In this document: piece after piece, positions 12,036 to 21,980 of the stretch | Numbering within the stretch: the first letter of the stretch is position 1 | How the letters are laid out: each line of letters begins with the position of its first letter | From: Ignelater luminosus | Lineage: Eukaryota; Arthropoda; Insecta; Coleoptera; Elateridae | NCBI GenBank assembly: GCA_011009095.1 | Contig: VTPC01003601.1 | Location: 4,560 to 68,559, forward strand | Direction of reading: 5' to 3' | Length of the DNA: 64,000 nucleotides | Notes under the pieces: generated by a model | Databases searched by the model: none | Told to the model about the DNA's origin: nothing | The model's input: the letters and a program-made list of their open reading frames with translations, nothing else | Made by a program: the position numbers and the translations under genes

Positions 12036-13339
12036 AAGGGTTTTCCAATAAGAGGTGTTATTTTGATATTCAAAGAAAAGTGCCATTTTTTAATATAAAT
12101 GATCGGATGTTTATTTCATTATAAAGAGGAAGGTATGCCGTTAATAGTGGAAAATAACATCAGGCAAATGACCACCACGACCACGCTTACAGGACAATAT
12201 CCTTTTCATGAAATTTTCCATAACCAAATCGCAAAGTGGCTGCCCTATGTCCTCGATAGCCTCACGAATTCCATCTTTGAGGTCTTGAATCGACGCTGGG
12301 CTGTTGGCGTAGACCTTCTCTTTCACGTGGCCCCAAAGAAAGAAGTCGCAAGGTGTTAAATCACAAGATCTCGGTGGCCAATTGTGATCACCTCTTCGAG
12401 AGATAACACGGTCCGGAAACTTTTTCCGTAAAAGATCAATGGTTTCGTTGCTTGTGTGGCACGTAGCGCCGTCTTGTTGAAAGTAAACGTTGTCCAGATC
12501 AATACCATCCAATTCCGGCCATAAAAATCGTTAATCATCTCTCGATAGCGCAATCCAGTCACCGTAACTGTTGCTCCAGCCTCATTTTCGAAAAAGTAAG
12601 GTCCAATGACTCCGCCGGACCATAAACCGCACCAAACAGTCACACGTTGAGGATAGAGAGACTTTTCAACAATAACTCTTGGATTTTCTGAGCCCCAGAT
12701 CCGACAATTTTGCTTGTTGACGAAGCCACCGAGGTGGAAATGGGCCTCATCACTCAAGATGATTTTTCGATGGAATTCTGGATCATTTTCATGCATTTCA
12801 ACGACCCAATCAGCAAAGACACGACGTTGTTGATGATCGGCCGGCTTGAGTTCTTGTGTTAACTGGACTTTATAAGCCTTAAGACCCAAATCTTTATGCA
12901 AAATACGGTGTAATGACGTTTGTGGAATGGCTAATTCCAAAGAACGACGAGGAATGGACAAACCTGGGTTTTCTTTAACACTTTCGGCTACAACAGCAAT
13001 ATTCTCGGCTGTTCTTGAGCGACGTGCACGGGTTTTATTCTTCACATCACTAACTTGTCCCAAGAGCTCGAATTTTTTCACCAATTTCTGTATTGCGGTC
13101 CGACAAGGTGCTTCACGGTGACCCAAAAATGTTCGAGTTTTACGAACCGTCTCTGCCAAATTTTCACCATTTTTATAGTGAATTTTAATAATTTCAATGC
13201 GTTGTTGAAGCGTGTCTCGTTCCATATTTATTAATGGCGTAGTTTCTACTTGTCAAATGTCAAAAAATGATAGCTTCAAAAGTGACATCTACCGAAATAG
13301 CGGGCTATTCAAAATAACACCTCTTATTGGAAAACCCTT
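12036..13339 (-). mobile_element. Tc1/mariner-superfamily transposon, 1.3 kb, near intact
   Basis: The element has perfect 31-bp terminal inverted repeats starting AAGGGTTTTCCAATAAGAGG, flanked by TA on each side (12,034-12,035 and 13,340-13,341). The uninterrupted right copia LTR shows the empty site with a single TA, which proves the borders. It carries one transposase gene on the minus strand filling most of its length. Perfect terminal repeats and a single visible coding defect point to recent activity. Confidence 0.95.
12141..13225 (-). pseudogene. Mariner-type (DUF4817-like) DDD transposase with one frameshift
   Basis: The protein begins at an ATG at 13,225 (MERDTLQQRIEIIKIHY) with an N-terminal helix-turn-helix region of about 100 residues, typical of the insect DUF4817 mariner group. 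The RNase H-fold catalytic domain follows. The first Asp is in ILSDEAHFHLGG, the second in YFQQDGATCHTS, and the third probably in PPRSCDLTPCDFFLWG, with 36 residues between the second and third. One base is missing in a T run at about 12,525-12,530. That splits the gene into a 289-codon frame (13,225 to 12,356) and a 123-codon frame (12,512 to 12,141). Apart from this break all expected motifs are present, so inactivation is recent or an assembly error in a homopolymer. The superfamily is certain; the clade is less so. Confidence 0.88.
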
Positions 13340-13423
13340 TATTTTTGTGTTATTTTGTTTAATATATAATAAAGTAAAATGTTACAACAGATTTCAGTTT
13401 ACCAATAGACGATAATAATAACA

Positions 13424-13437
13424 GGTTATGGGCCCAG
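13424..13437 (+). promoter_or_regulatory. Copia primer binding site (initiator Met tRNA)
   Basis: GGTTATGGGCCCAG follows the left LTR with no spacer and is complementary to the initiator Met tRNA anticodon-arm region, as in Drosophila copia. Confidence 0.88.
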
Positions 13438-13515
13438 ATTCAATATAATTGAATAAGGCATAAAATAAAATAAATAAAAAACAAGGTCAAGTTGGTAAAC
13501 TGAAGGGAAAGAATC

Positions 13516-14862
13516 ATGGCCAGCAAAATGGACGAGCTGAATAGCGTTGAAAAATTGAAAAATGCAGAAGATTATCCGATGTGGAAGTTTCAGGTGGATA
13601 TTTTTTTCAAATCATATAGTCTTTATAAAATAATAAATGGCACTGAAATATCAACAGCAGAAACTGCACTTGAATTTGATAAGAAGGATGCTAAAGCACA
13701 GCGAATAATAATAACAACCCTTGATAAAAAGCCACTAACATACATCATGAATTGTAAAAATGCAAAGGAAATGTATGATAAAATATGTTCGATTTATCAA
13801 AGGGATAATGCGCAAAGTAAGTGTATCCTTTTACAAGAATTCTCTAATTTTAGATATGATAAAAACAGTGACATGGCTTCACACACATCCAAACTACAAA
13901 ACTTAGCTGTTAGCCTTAAAAATTTAGATCAAAAGATAGATGACTCCATGATGATCTCTAAAATTCTAACCGCATTACCTGAAACCTTCAAATTCTTTAT
14001 TAGCGCCTGGGAATCAACACCAGAAAAGGATAGAACACTTGATAATCTAATCTCGCAGTTACTTATGGAAGAAACCCGTCATGCAAATATGGAACAAGAA
14101 GAAGCTGTAGCTTTTAAAGCAGCTGAGTTAAAGACAGCAGCAACCGATAAGGTAGGAAATTCAAATCGGAATAAAACTAACCAATATGGGAATAATAATC
14201 GAGTAAAATGTTATAAATGCAACAAATTTGGTCACATAGCTAGATTTTGTCAAAAGAAAACATGCAGTATTTGTAAAAAGAGCAATCATGTTGAAAGAAA
14301 TTGTTTCTTTAGACAACGCACAAAGGATAAAGAAGTTAATGATTCCAAAATTGCATTTTTAACATACTCTGATAAAAATGATGAGGCAAATATAAAAACT
14401 ACTTGGATTGTTGATAGTGGTTCTACTTCTCATTTCACTAATAATCAAGTTTTATTAAAAGATACTGAAAACATTAATGTAGAAATAGGTGTTGCAAAGA
14501 ATGATCAAGTAATGCATGCTGATAAAAAAGGGAAAGTTGAAACAGAAGACTTTATTTTAAAGGATGTCTTGCATGTGCCTGATTTATCAAAAAATCTATT
14601 ATCAGTAAAAGCTATTACACAAAATGGTGGTGAAGTAAAATTTTTAAAGAACAAAGTTGAAATATATAAGGATCAAAAGAAATTAACAGAAGGAAGATTA
14701 AAAGAAAATGGTTTATATGAAATAGAATTTGATAAAAAAAGAACAAAAGGCTTTAACAGTAGAAAAAGTAAATCCATTAAAGGAATGGCATATAAAATTA
14801 GGACATTTGTAAATAATATAAAAAAAATTAACAAATATGGCAGATGGAATAAAAATCAGTAA
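13516..14862 (+). pseudogene. Copia gag-protease reading frame (448 codons)
   Basis: The frame starts at an ATG 93 bp after the LTR. Residues 1-200 resemble the copia-type Gag (UBN2-like) domain. Near residue 232 lies a CCHC knuckle CYKCNKFGHIARFC, followed by a second Cys/His cluster CSICKKSNHVERNC. The aspartic protease active site WIVDSGSTSHFT is at about residue 297. The frame then enters the Gag-pre-integrase region but is thrown out of frame near 14,740, in a run of A. The expected HxxxGH zinc-binding segment (WHIKLGHL) is readable in another frame at about 14,780-14,815. It then runs to a stop at 14,862. Gag and protease themselves appear uninterrupted. Confidence 0.88.
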
Positions 14863-15445
14863 TTTTGAACATGATCCTATCTGTGAAGTATGTCTTAAAG
14901 CAAAGCAGACAAGAAATTCATTTTCTAATGAACATATAAGAGCTAAGAGACCTTTAGAAATAGTACATACCGATATTTGTGGACCCATAGATCCACCAAC
15001 TTGGGATAAAAAGAAGTACTCCATTACATTCCTCGACGATTATACGTACTTCGTGACTGTATATCTTCTTGAAAAGAAATCTGAAGCTTTAAATTTCATA
15101 AAAGAGTATGTACAAGAATCAGAAGCCGAGTTTATAGCAGCTGCAGAATTTGTAAAAAGTGTTAGTTATTTAAAAGGCCTGATTAGTGAATTAGTGAAAG
15201 GCGAAATTAAAGTGCAGTTAAACCTAGACAATCAAAGTGCAATTCACATAATCAAGAACGGAATTGTAAACCAAAGAAACAAACATATAGACATAAGATA
15301 CAAATTCATTTGTGAAAGAGTTCAAAACAAAGAAATACAATTAAACTTTTGTTGTTCCGAGGAACAAATAGCAGATGTATTAACTAAAGCATTAGGTAGA
15401 ATTAAGTTTGATAAATTTGTTAAACATTTAATGATTTATGATTAA
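14837..15445 (+). pseudogene. Copia integrase N-part fused to RNase H C-part (202 codons)
   Basis: Residues 1-95 match the integrase: the CC half of the HHCC zinc finger (CEVCLKAKQTR), the first catalytic Asp in IVHTDICGPI and the next motif FLDDYTYF. At about residue 95 (near 15,120) the frame switches without a stop to the end of copia RNase H. That part contains ESEAEFIAAAE, LNLDNQSAIHI, KHIDIRYKFI and IADVLTKALG. The remainder of integrase and all of reverse transcriptase are missing. The deletion is in frame, which would be expected of either chance or retrotransposition of a spliced RNA. No activity for pol is possible. Confidence 0.88.
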
Positions 15446-15536
15446 GTTATACTAAATATTTTGTCTGTATTAGTTCTCTTAAAAGTTTGTAAGAAGTTTC
15501 TTTTGATTTACATTATTTTTTTAAATTAAGGAGGAG

Positions 15537-15778
15537 TGTTAAGAATTGCTAGGCTGGTAATTGAGAAAAATAATGTAAAACATAAAAATCTATATTACCG
15601 ACCTAGTAGTAGGATAATATGAAAAAGAAAGAAGAAGAAAGGGGTGTGTAGCGTGTGTAGTAGAAGTTCATAAAAAGTTTTTATAAGACGGTCGTTATAT
15701 TTTTGTGTTATTTTGTTTAATGTATAATAAAGTAAAATGTTACAACAGATTTCAGTTTACCAATAGACGATAATAACA
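15537..15778 (+). repeat. Copia right LTR
   Basis: This is an uninterrupted 242-bp LTR, TG to CA. It includes AATAAAGTAAAATG, a candidate polyadenylation signal, and preserves the single TA at which the left copy received the mariner. Confidence 0.94.
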
Positions 15779-18700
15779 TGTGGCTCCCTGTTGTCTTTCA
15801 ACTTTTGTTAGAATTATTCTTCATCATTAATAGCGTTAAGTTTCCAAGCCAGTTTGTAGAATAAGAAATATTGAGGAACGCTGACTTATAATGAGATTAG
15901 AGTTTATCGTGTCATTTTTCTCAAAAGAAATAATTATGAATTTGCAAAGAGTAAGAAGAGAAAACCAATGATTACAGAACCCGACCTCAATCGCACTATT
16001 AATATTAATGTAACAAGTTAGAATTCGTATACCCAACCTTTTTGTGGATTATGCAGAAAAGTTCGTATTGATTGGATTCTTATTTGGATATTGTAACTCG
16101 TGGTCTTCTTTTATGGAGTTTTGTTGAATATCACGTCTGTAAATAAAACTCCAAAGACTCTGTGGCAACTGTAAAACTAGAACACGCCGCGAGATAATTC
16201 AAGTTTCAAAAGAACCAGTCACAGAAGATGCATAGGTTGGAAGAATCACAGATATGGACTAAATCAGTTTTTCTCCAGTTGGGATTCTTTGTCATGTGCA
16301 TGTAAACAATTTAATAAATCTAAAAGTTTCTAACTAACCACAATTTATGACATTCGGCAATATTACAAAAGAAGGAAATTAGAATGCCCTTTTTTGCACA
16401 TTATAGTTCTGTTCCAAGTGTTCTACAAATAATAAATGGCAGTATTAAAACGTTAAAGGAAGAGGAGGTAAAAATTTAGTAGCCATAAAGTATATCCTAG
16501 AAATAAATTTCCACGTACTTAGACTTGATATAAAGCTATTAGTATGTTTCTTTCCGCGTTTTTCTTTTGTTTCGAACGCGGAACACATCGTAATAAATTT
16601 ACAAAATAATTTTGGCTAGAACATCGTTTCTTGAAATGTAATAAACGGTTGTTACTCGTTTTAGTGAAATTCTAAAAATGTTTCAATTTGTAGGGGTATG
16701 TGCGTGTAATGTCACACTCTAACAACTAAACTTTATTTTTTTCTTGCGTATCTGATTTTTCATATAACGTAAAGAAATGAAAATAAGTGAAGTAGAGTCA
16801 TATGTCCAAAGTAAAGGAGCTACGTGAAATTCTTATCTTTCTTTGTTATCTCGATGGTTTTAAAAAATACATCTAAGAAATGAACTAGTGACACGTGCGT
16901 GGAAGACGAATTTTATTTTCTCGAACGTCGGTAGCCTAACTTGCTGACAATTTCCGCAGGAGTTCTTCCTATAAATCCGTCAGTCCTCTCAACTTCCGTG
17001 CACCCCATCTCCCTGTTAATTCTTCGACTACCGAAGTAGGAAGATTGGTAAAATAGGCTATAAACCTAATCGTAGTATTATCCAGGTTTTATCCTCGAGA
17101 TCTGCCGTGGAGTTTAGTGACCCGGGTGCGCCTTTTAGGGTAGCTATTGATCCTTTGGCCCGCGAGCGTGGCTCCGCAGGTCATGCAGAGCTATACACTC
17201 ATGCCCCACTGACTGCTAAAGCGTGTGTGATCCGCCCACGGGATATTTATACCTAGAGGGAACTACGTTTACGCTAATTCGCTGGAGGTGCGTGTCGTAG
17301 TACGACAAGATACGAAGCCGATAAATTTTCACCGCCACATTTTGCAAGAAAATAATCTCCGCAATACGTTTTATCTGCATCTGGTGCTTTGTTAAAAGTA
17401 GGTTATCACTTATCAGTAAAGGCAAATAATAACATATATACTTTTATTATTTTACGTTACCTATGTGCTCACGTATTCCACATAACTATTTTGACACTCT
17501 GACATGAAATTAGAACTAGACCATCTGTTGAATTTTCAGGGTATATCAACCCGTCGAGTTTAAATAGATTAACATGAAGGTGACGATGTTGTTTATGTAG
17601 TGATGTAACACGCTTGTAGTTATCTTCTTTAACCGAGACTTAACCTGAAACATTTGCGTGCAAATAAATTATTCACGTTATATTTTATTTTTAACAAGGT
17701 TTTTATAGAAAACAAACGTTTTCTAAAAATACAAAAGGTGAAAGTTCCTAGAGCAAGCGGTTCATTATTTTGTCATCCAAGATTCTCTTCATTTTCCTCA
17801 TGACCATTATACGGATATTAATGGATATTCTTTGGACGTATGATTTATTAGACCAAACTACTGGTTGATGTTGATTAAATGCCCACATTACATAAATACT
17901 TGTTTTTAGTTGCGGAATTTAAATACAACTATCAAGTTTGGTGTCTGTCAGTATCAGTGTTTATCAATATTTAAATACAAATAAAGTAATGGTATTGCAA
18001 ATGACGCAAAATCAATTTTGTCTTGGAAAAATCTTGATTGATTTTTACAAAAGAAAATAGAAAAATTTAATTCCCAAATGTTAGGTAAAATAGGAAAAAA
18101 TACTTCCTTGAACTTCTGTTTTTTTTTTATGCTTACATATACTAATGGTATGATCGTGGCCACCTGATCATCTAGTTTGAAGATTACGCTGTGTTTCGGT
18201 ATCTGTTCTGTCCGAGTCTCTACTTTATAGTATAGTATTCCATTGCATTTTTTGGGGCGGTATCTTTTAAAAGACACACCTACTATTCACTTGTTTCAGG
18301 GCTCTTTGGACCTAGGTGAATATCAATTATTTCTGTGTTATAAGCTAAAAAGATGATATATTCGTCATAGCTTCTGAATTTGAAAATTTTGCTGTTATAA
18401 CTACTTTTGTTTCTTTGTTTGTTTCATTTTGGACACCAACTACTAGGTCATATGGTCCTGCGAGTTTGATCCCAGACCCGAAAAATTTCTTCCCCATTCC
18501 AGATTCGAACTCACGTTGCCCCAGTTTAACTTTGCTGTGTTTGTTCTATTTACACTATATAAAGTGTATGTGTGACAGGTATCATCATCGCTACACCACA
18601 TGGACTGATCCAATTTTGCTATTATCACTTTTTTGTCGTTTTCTTGGGAATTGACAGATTTTCTAGTTTGTAATTACAGAGTTGATGAAACTTCATCCTT

Positions 18701-19062
18701 TATGGGTACCAACTTATCTATATTCATTTTTAGGTATGGGTGTAAATTTTGTAAAACTTTTTCTAAATTATGGCGACAAGAGTGTTCTTGATAGATACAG
18801 TGCATTCCAAAACAATAAAAAAAAGAACTAACTGTGAAATTTTGCCGTCCTGTACCAGTGCAGTACCTGTACTCAGCATCTCTAATTTTTGAAGTTGTTC
18901 GAAGTTGAGTTGCCCAAAAGTATTCCATCGAAATTTCTTTTAATTATACTGGAGAAGAAGTTTAATGAGACATTCTTTTGATTTACATGGCTTTAAAACT
19001 TCTACATCTAGTAGCGAAACTAACTTAATAAAAACTTAAATTTTTACTTTGCAAGGAAAATA
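15779..19062. other. Unassigned intergenic sequence with a GC-richer patch
   Basis: No gene or element is supported. A patch at about 16,930-17,320 is distinctly richer in G, C and CpG than its surroundings but shows no recognisable coding motif. At about 18,500 the minus strand reads GAGTTCGAATCTGG, which looks like a tRNA B box, but no cloverleaf or A box can be built around it. Confidence 0.35.
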
Positions 19063-19952
19063 CAGTGTCATTCAAAAAAGGGAGCACTTAATAACCTTAT
19101 TATCTTGCGATTGACAAAAAAACGGTTAAATAGTTTATTGTCTATGAGCATGTGTGCTGTTTGGTGGCACTTCTAAAATCTTTCTTGTATTTTCGGTTTA
19201 ACTGGAAATGAACACAACTTCGGTTTTTTAAATGACACCCTGTATTTTTTGTGGCATTTTTTTAATTCTCCATGTTTTTCTCATTCTGCACATATAAAAT
19301 TTTATAGGTGTTGCATAAGAATTTTTTGCTTTAAATCCCACAAAAAGTTTCTAAGTGTTCAAGACAGCTGTTGTCTACATATAACTATCGTAAAACAAAG
19401 GGCTGCCTTTTAAACAGCAAAAACGGTATGGCCATGGAAAACAAAACTTTGAAAATGTGTTTAATTAATTAGAACAGAAATTGTTGAACAGTAAGAACAG
19501 AAGAAGAAAGCAACGTTGAATTAATAAATTTCGTCAAATTTGCAATTTTGCAGATAAACAATAGTTCTGTCAGATTTGAAGTTTTGTTTTCCATGGCCAT
19601 AGCGTTTTTGCTGTTTAAAAGGCAGTCTGTTGTTTTACGATAGTTACATGTAGACAACAGCTGTCTTGAACACTTAGAAAATTTTTGTGGAATTTAGAGC
19701 AAGAAATCTTTATGCAATACCTATAAAATTTTATATGTGCAGAATGAGAAAAACATGGAGAATCAAAAAATACAGGGTGTCATTTAAAAAACCAAAGTTA
19801 TGTTCATTTCCGGTTAAACGGGAAATGCAAAAAAAAATTGAAAGTGCCACCAAACAGCACATATGCTCATAGACAACAAACTATTTAATCGTTTTGTTGT
19901 CAATCGCAAGATAAAAAAGTTATTGAGTGTTCCCTTTTTTTGAATGACACTG
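19063..19952. mobile_element. Foldback DNA element, second family (about 390-bp inverted arms)
   Basis: The element begins CAGTGTCATTCAAAAAAGGG and ends in the complement, TTTGAATGACACTG, flanked by TA on both sides. The inverted arms extend about 390 bp each, from 19,063 to about 19,455 and back from 19,952 to about 19,560. They leave only about 100 bp of unpaired centre. Arm divergence looks like 5 to 10 percent. No transposase is encoded. The end CAGTGT- and the TA duplication resemble the family at 7,030, but the arm sequences differ. Confidence 0.88.
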
Positions 19953-20734
19953 TATATTATACTGGGTGGGGCTAATAGAAGAAATATAACTTCTGCACAC
20001 TTGAAAGTTGTTATTGTTGTATTTTCAATAATTACCTAATAATTTGATCAATTTTTGTAGAATAGAAAGTGTGAAGACCACCATCTTCTAGATTGGTGAA
20101 TGATAATCCTTTTGATTTTTTTATCAAGTTATAAAACTACTTGATATCTGTAGCATCTTGTTGAAGAAGATGCATTAAGGATTTTAAAATTATTAAACAT
20201 AAGAGAGTCAGTCATGCCTTTGACAATAATTTTTCCGGTTTATAAGACAGCAACTGGCTTAAAATCTTCATTGCAATTTTTAGACAGCTAATACAACAAA
20301 CAAAACCAGATTTTCATTCATATACTCTATAATTTGAATTTTTTCTTCCGGATGTTCAAATGATTGATTTTAACTTGCTTCTTCGGACTAAACATTTTTC
20401 AAGATCAACTTCTAACTTCTCATAATTAGCATCTTCTTTTACAATAAGAACACTTCCCAATAGTTGACCTCATTTCAAAACAAAGTGCAAACCGTGGCAC
20501 CCTGCACCCTTTCCATCCCTAACAGTAACAACCTCTAATAAAATTTAAAAAATAAAGGCTAGCACATCATGCCCGTCATGTGTCTTATTTTTGTTCTCCA
20601 ATGGAAACGCAGAAAATAATTTATTGATATGGGTGGTTTATAAAAACTTAGACCTCAAACCTAAACCTTTTCATGTAATACGTAGAATGATTAGATTACC
20701 TTACACAGGTGTATCACACTTTTATTATACTACA
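19953..20734. other. Unassigned intergenic sequence
   Basis: AT-rich; no coding region, repeat pair or RNA gene recognised. Confidence 0.3.
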
Positions 20735-20736
20735 TA

Positions 20737-21639
20737 CAGTGTGTCCACATTTCGATGCTCACTATTGGGATCTCGGAAATTGTAAGAGATACGAAATCGG
20801 TTAAATTAGAAAAGATTTGGCTATTTTGGAGATCAGTTGACTTATGCTTTTGTTTTTTCAAACAAGTTCACGGCTTACTACTAGATACTTGCTAAAAACG
20901 AAATTATCTTATTTTTTTTAAATAAAAGGCATTTCCCACTTAGTGTTCCATGGTTTTAAACATATGAAAATCATTGATTTTTGTCAGATAAATTACATTT
21001 GTTATGTAACAATTGCTAAAACGAAACAAAAGACGCTTTTAAGATACTTTACTGAGCATTCACAGATAGCATCAAATAAGCATCTAATGCCCCATAAAAG
21101 CGTATTTATTTTGTTTTAGCAATTTTTGCATAACAAACGAATTTCTTTGATAAAACTCCACGACTTTGTGTGTTAGATGTCATGACACACTATGATGAAG
21201 AATGATTTTCACTTCATAACTCGATAAAACAAAAGAATAGCTATATCAAACCATGTATTACTGAAAATCATTTAAGGCGTGCAGTTCAGTAATATGGAAA
21301 TCAAGTAGGCGTTCCATTAGAAAGAATTTGGATTTACGTTTCACCGCCGAAGTTAAAAGACAACTGCGAAAATAATTTTTTTGTGTTTTGGAGTAAATTC
21401 TTTAAAACGTCCTCTTTGTTGTTCTTTTCTATCTTTGTTCGTTCCTGAGATATTCACTTAAAAAAAATAAGATAATTTCGTTTTTAGCAAATATCTAGTA
21501 AGGCGTGAACTTTTTTGAAAAAACAAAAGCATAAATAAACTGATCTCCAAAATAACCAAATTTTTTCTAATTTAACCGACTTCGTATCTCTTACAGTTTC
21601 GAAGATCCCAATAGTGAGCATCGAAATGTGGACACACTG
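20737..21639. mobile_element. Foldback DNA element, copy 2 of the family at 7,030
   Basis: The ends (CAGTGTGTCCACATTT and its complement) and interior match copy 1 over the full length at high identity. It keeps about 50 bp at 21,304-21,357 that copy 1 lacks. The left flank is TA; the right flank reads TG, a probable mutation of the TA duplication. The arms pair over about 180 bp. Confidence 0.87.
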
Positions 21640-21980
21640 TGTATACTTGTTTTGATTAATAATAAAAACTAGCTTGATAAAGCAGTTTTGTTTTTCGGTA
21701 TAAAGGTTCATATTAGTTCCGGAAATAGCAAGTATAATTTACGTATCTTCTTTATTTTATTATTGTCTAATTCAATTCAGTATTATCTACCTTATTAGTG
21801 TACAGTGTTCACGCTTTAGCCTAATAACAATAACTTGAAATTTCCCCATTGTTGTTTTTCCTTCTTTAATTTAACCTTTTTTCGCTATAAAAAAATATAT
21901 GTGTATGTTTTTTGTTATAAATGTATATGTTGAAAGTAATTCTATTGTGCGAATTGTAACGTAACGTGATATTGTTACAG

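Larger units (their letters stand above)
11873..13423 (+). repeat. Copia left LTR, split by mariner insertion
   Basis: LTR pieces lie at 11,873-12,035 and 13,340-13,423; the mariner sits at a TA that is present once in the intact right LTR. The left LTR has one extra ATA near its 3' end compared with the right copy. Confidence 0.93.
11873..15778 (+). mobile_element. Ty1/copia LTR retrotransposon, pol-deleted, interrupted by a mariner
   Basis: LTRs of about 242 bp lie at 11,873-13,423 (split by the mariner) and 15,537-15,778, each starting TGTTAAG and ending AATAACA. They differ at roughly seven positions plus one 3-bp indel, near 3 percent, so the insertion is fairly young. Directly after the left LTR, GGTTATGGGCCCAG (13,424) is complementary to initiator Met tRNA, the primer site used by copia. 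A polypurine tract AAGGAGGAG abuts the right LTR. Flanks are TGTGT and TGTGG, a 4 of 5 match to a 5-bp duplication. The internal region is only about 2.1 kb: gag, protease and part of integrase, then directly the end of RNase H. Reverse transcriptase is absent, so the copy is not autonomous. Confidence 0.95.

Noticed and set aside
18440-18560. tRNA-like B box (GAGTTCGAATCTGG, minus strand)
   Set aside because: No A box at the right distance and no acceptor stem; not called as tRNA or SINE.
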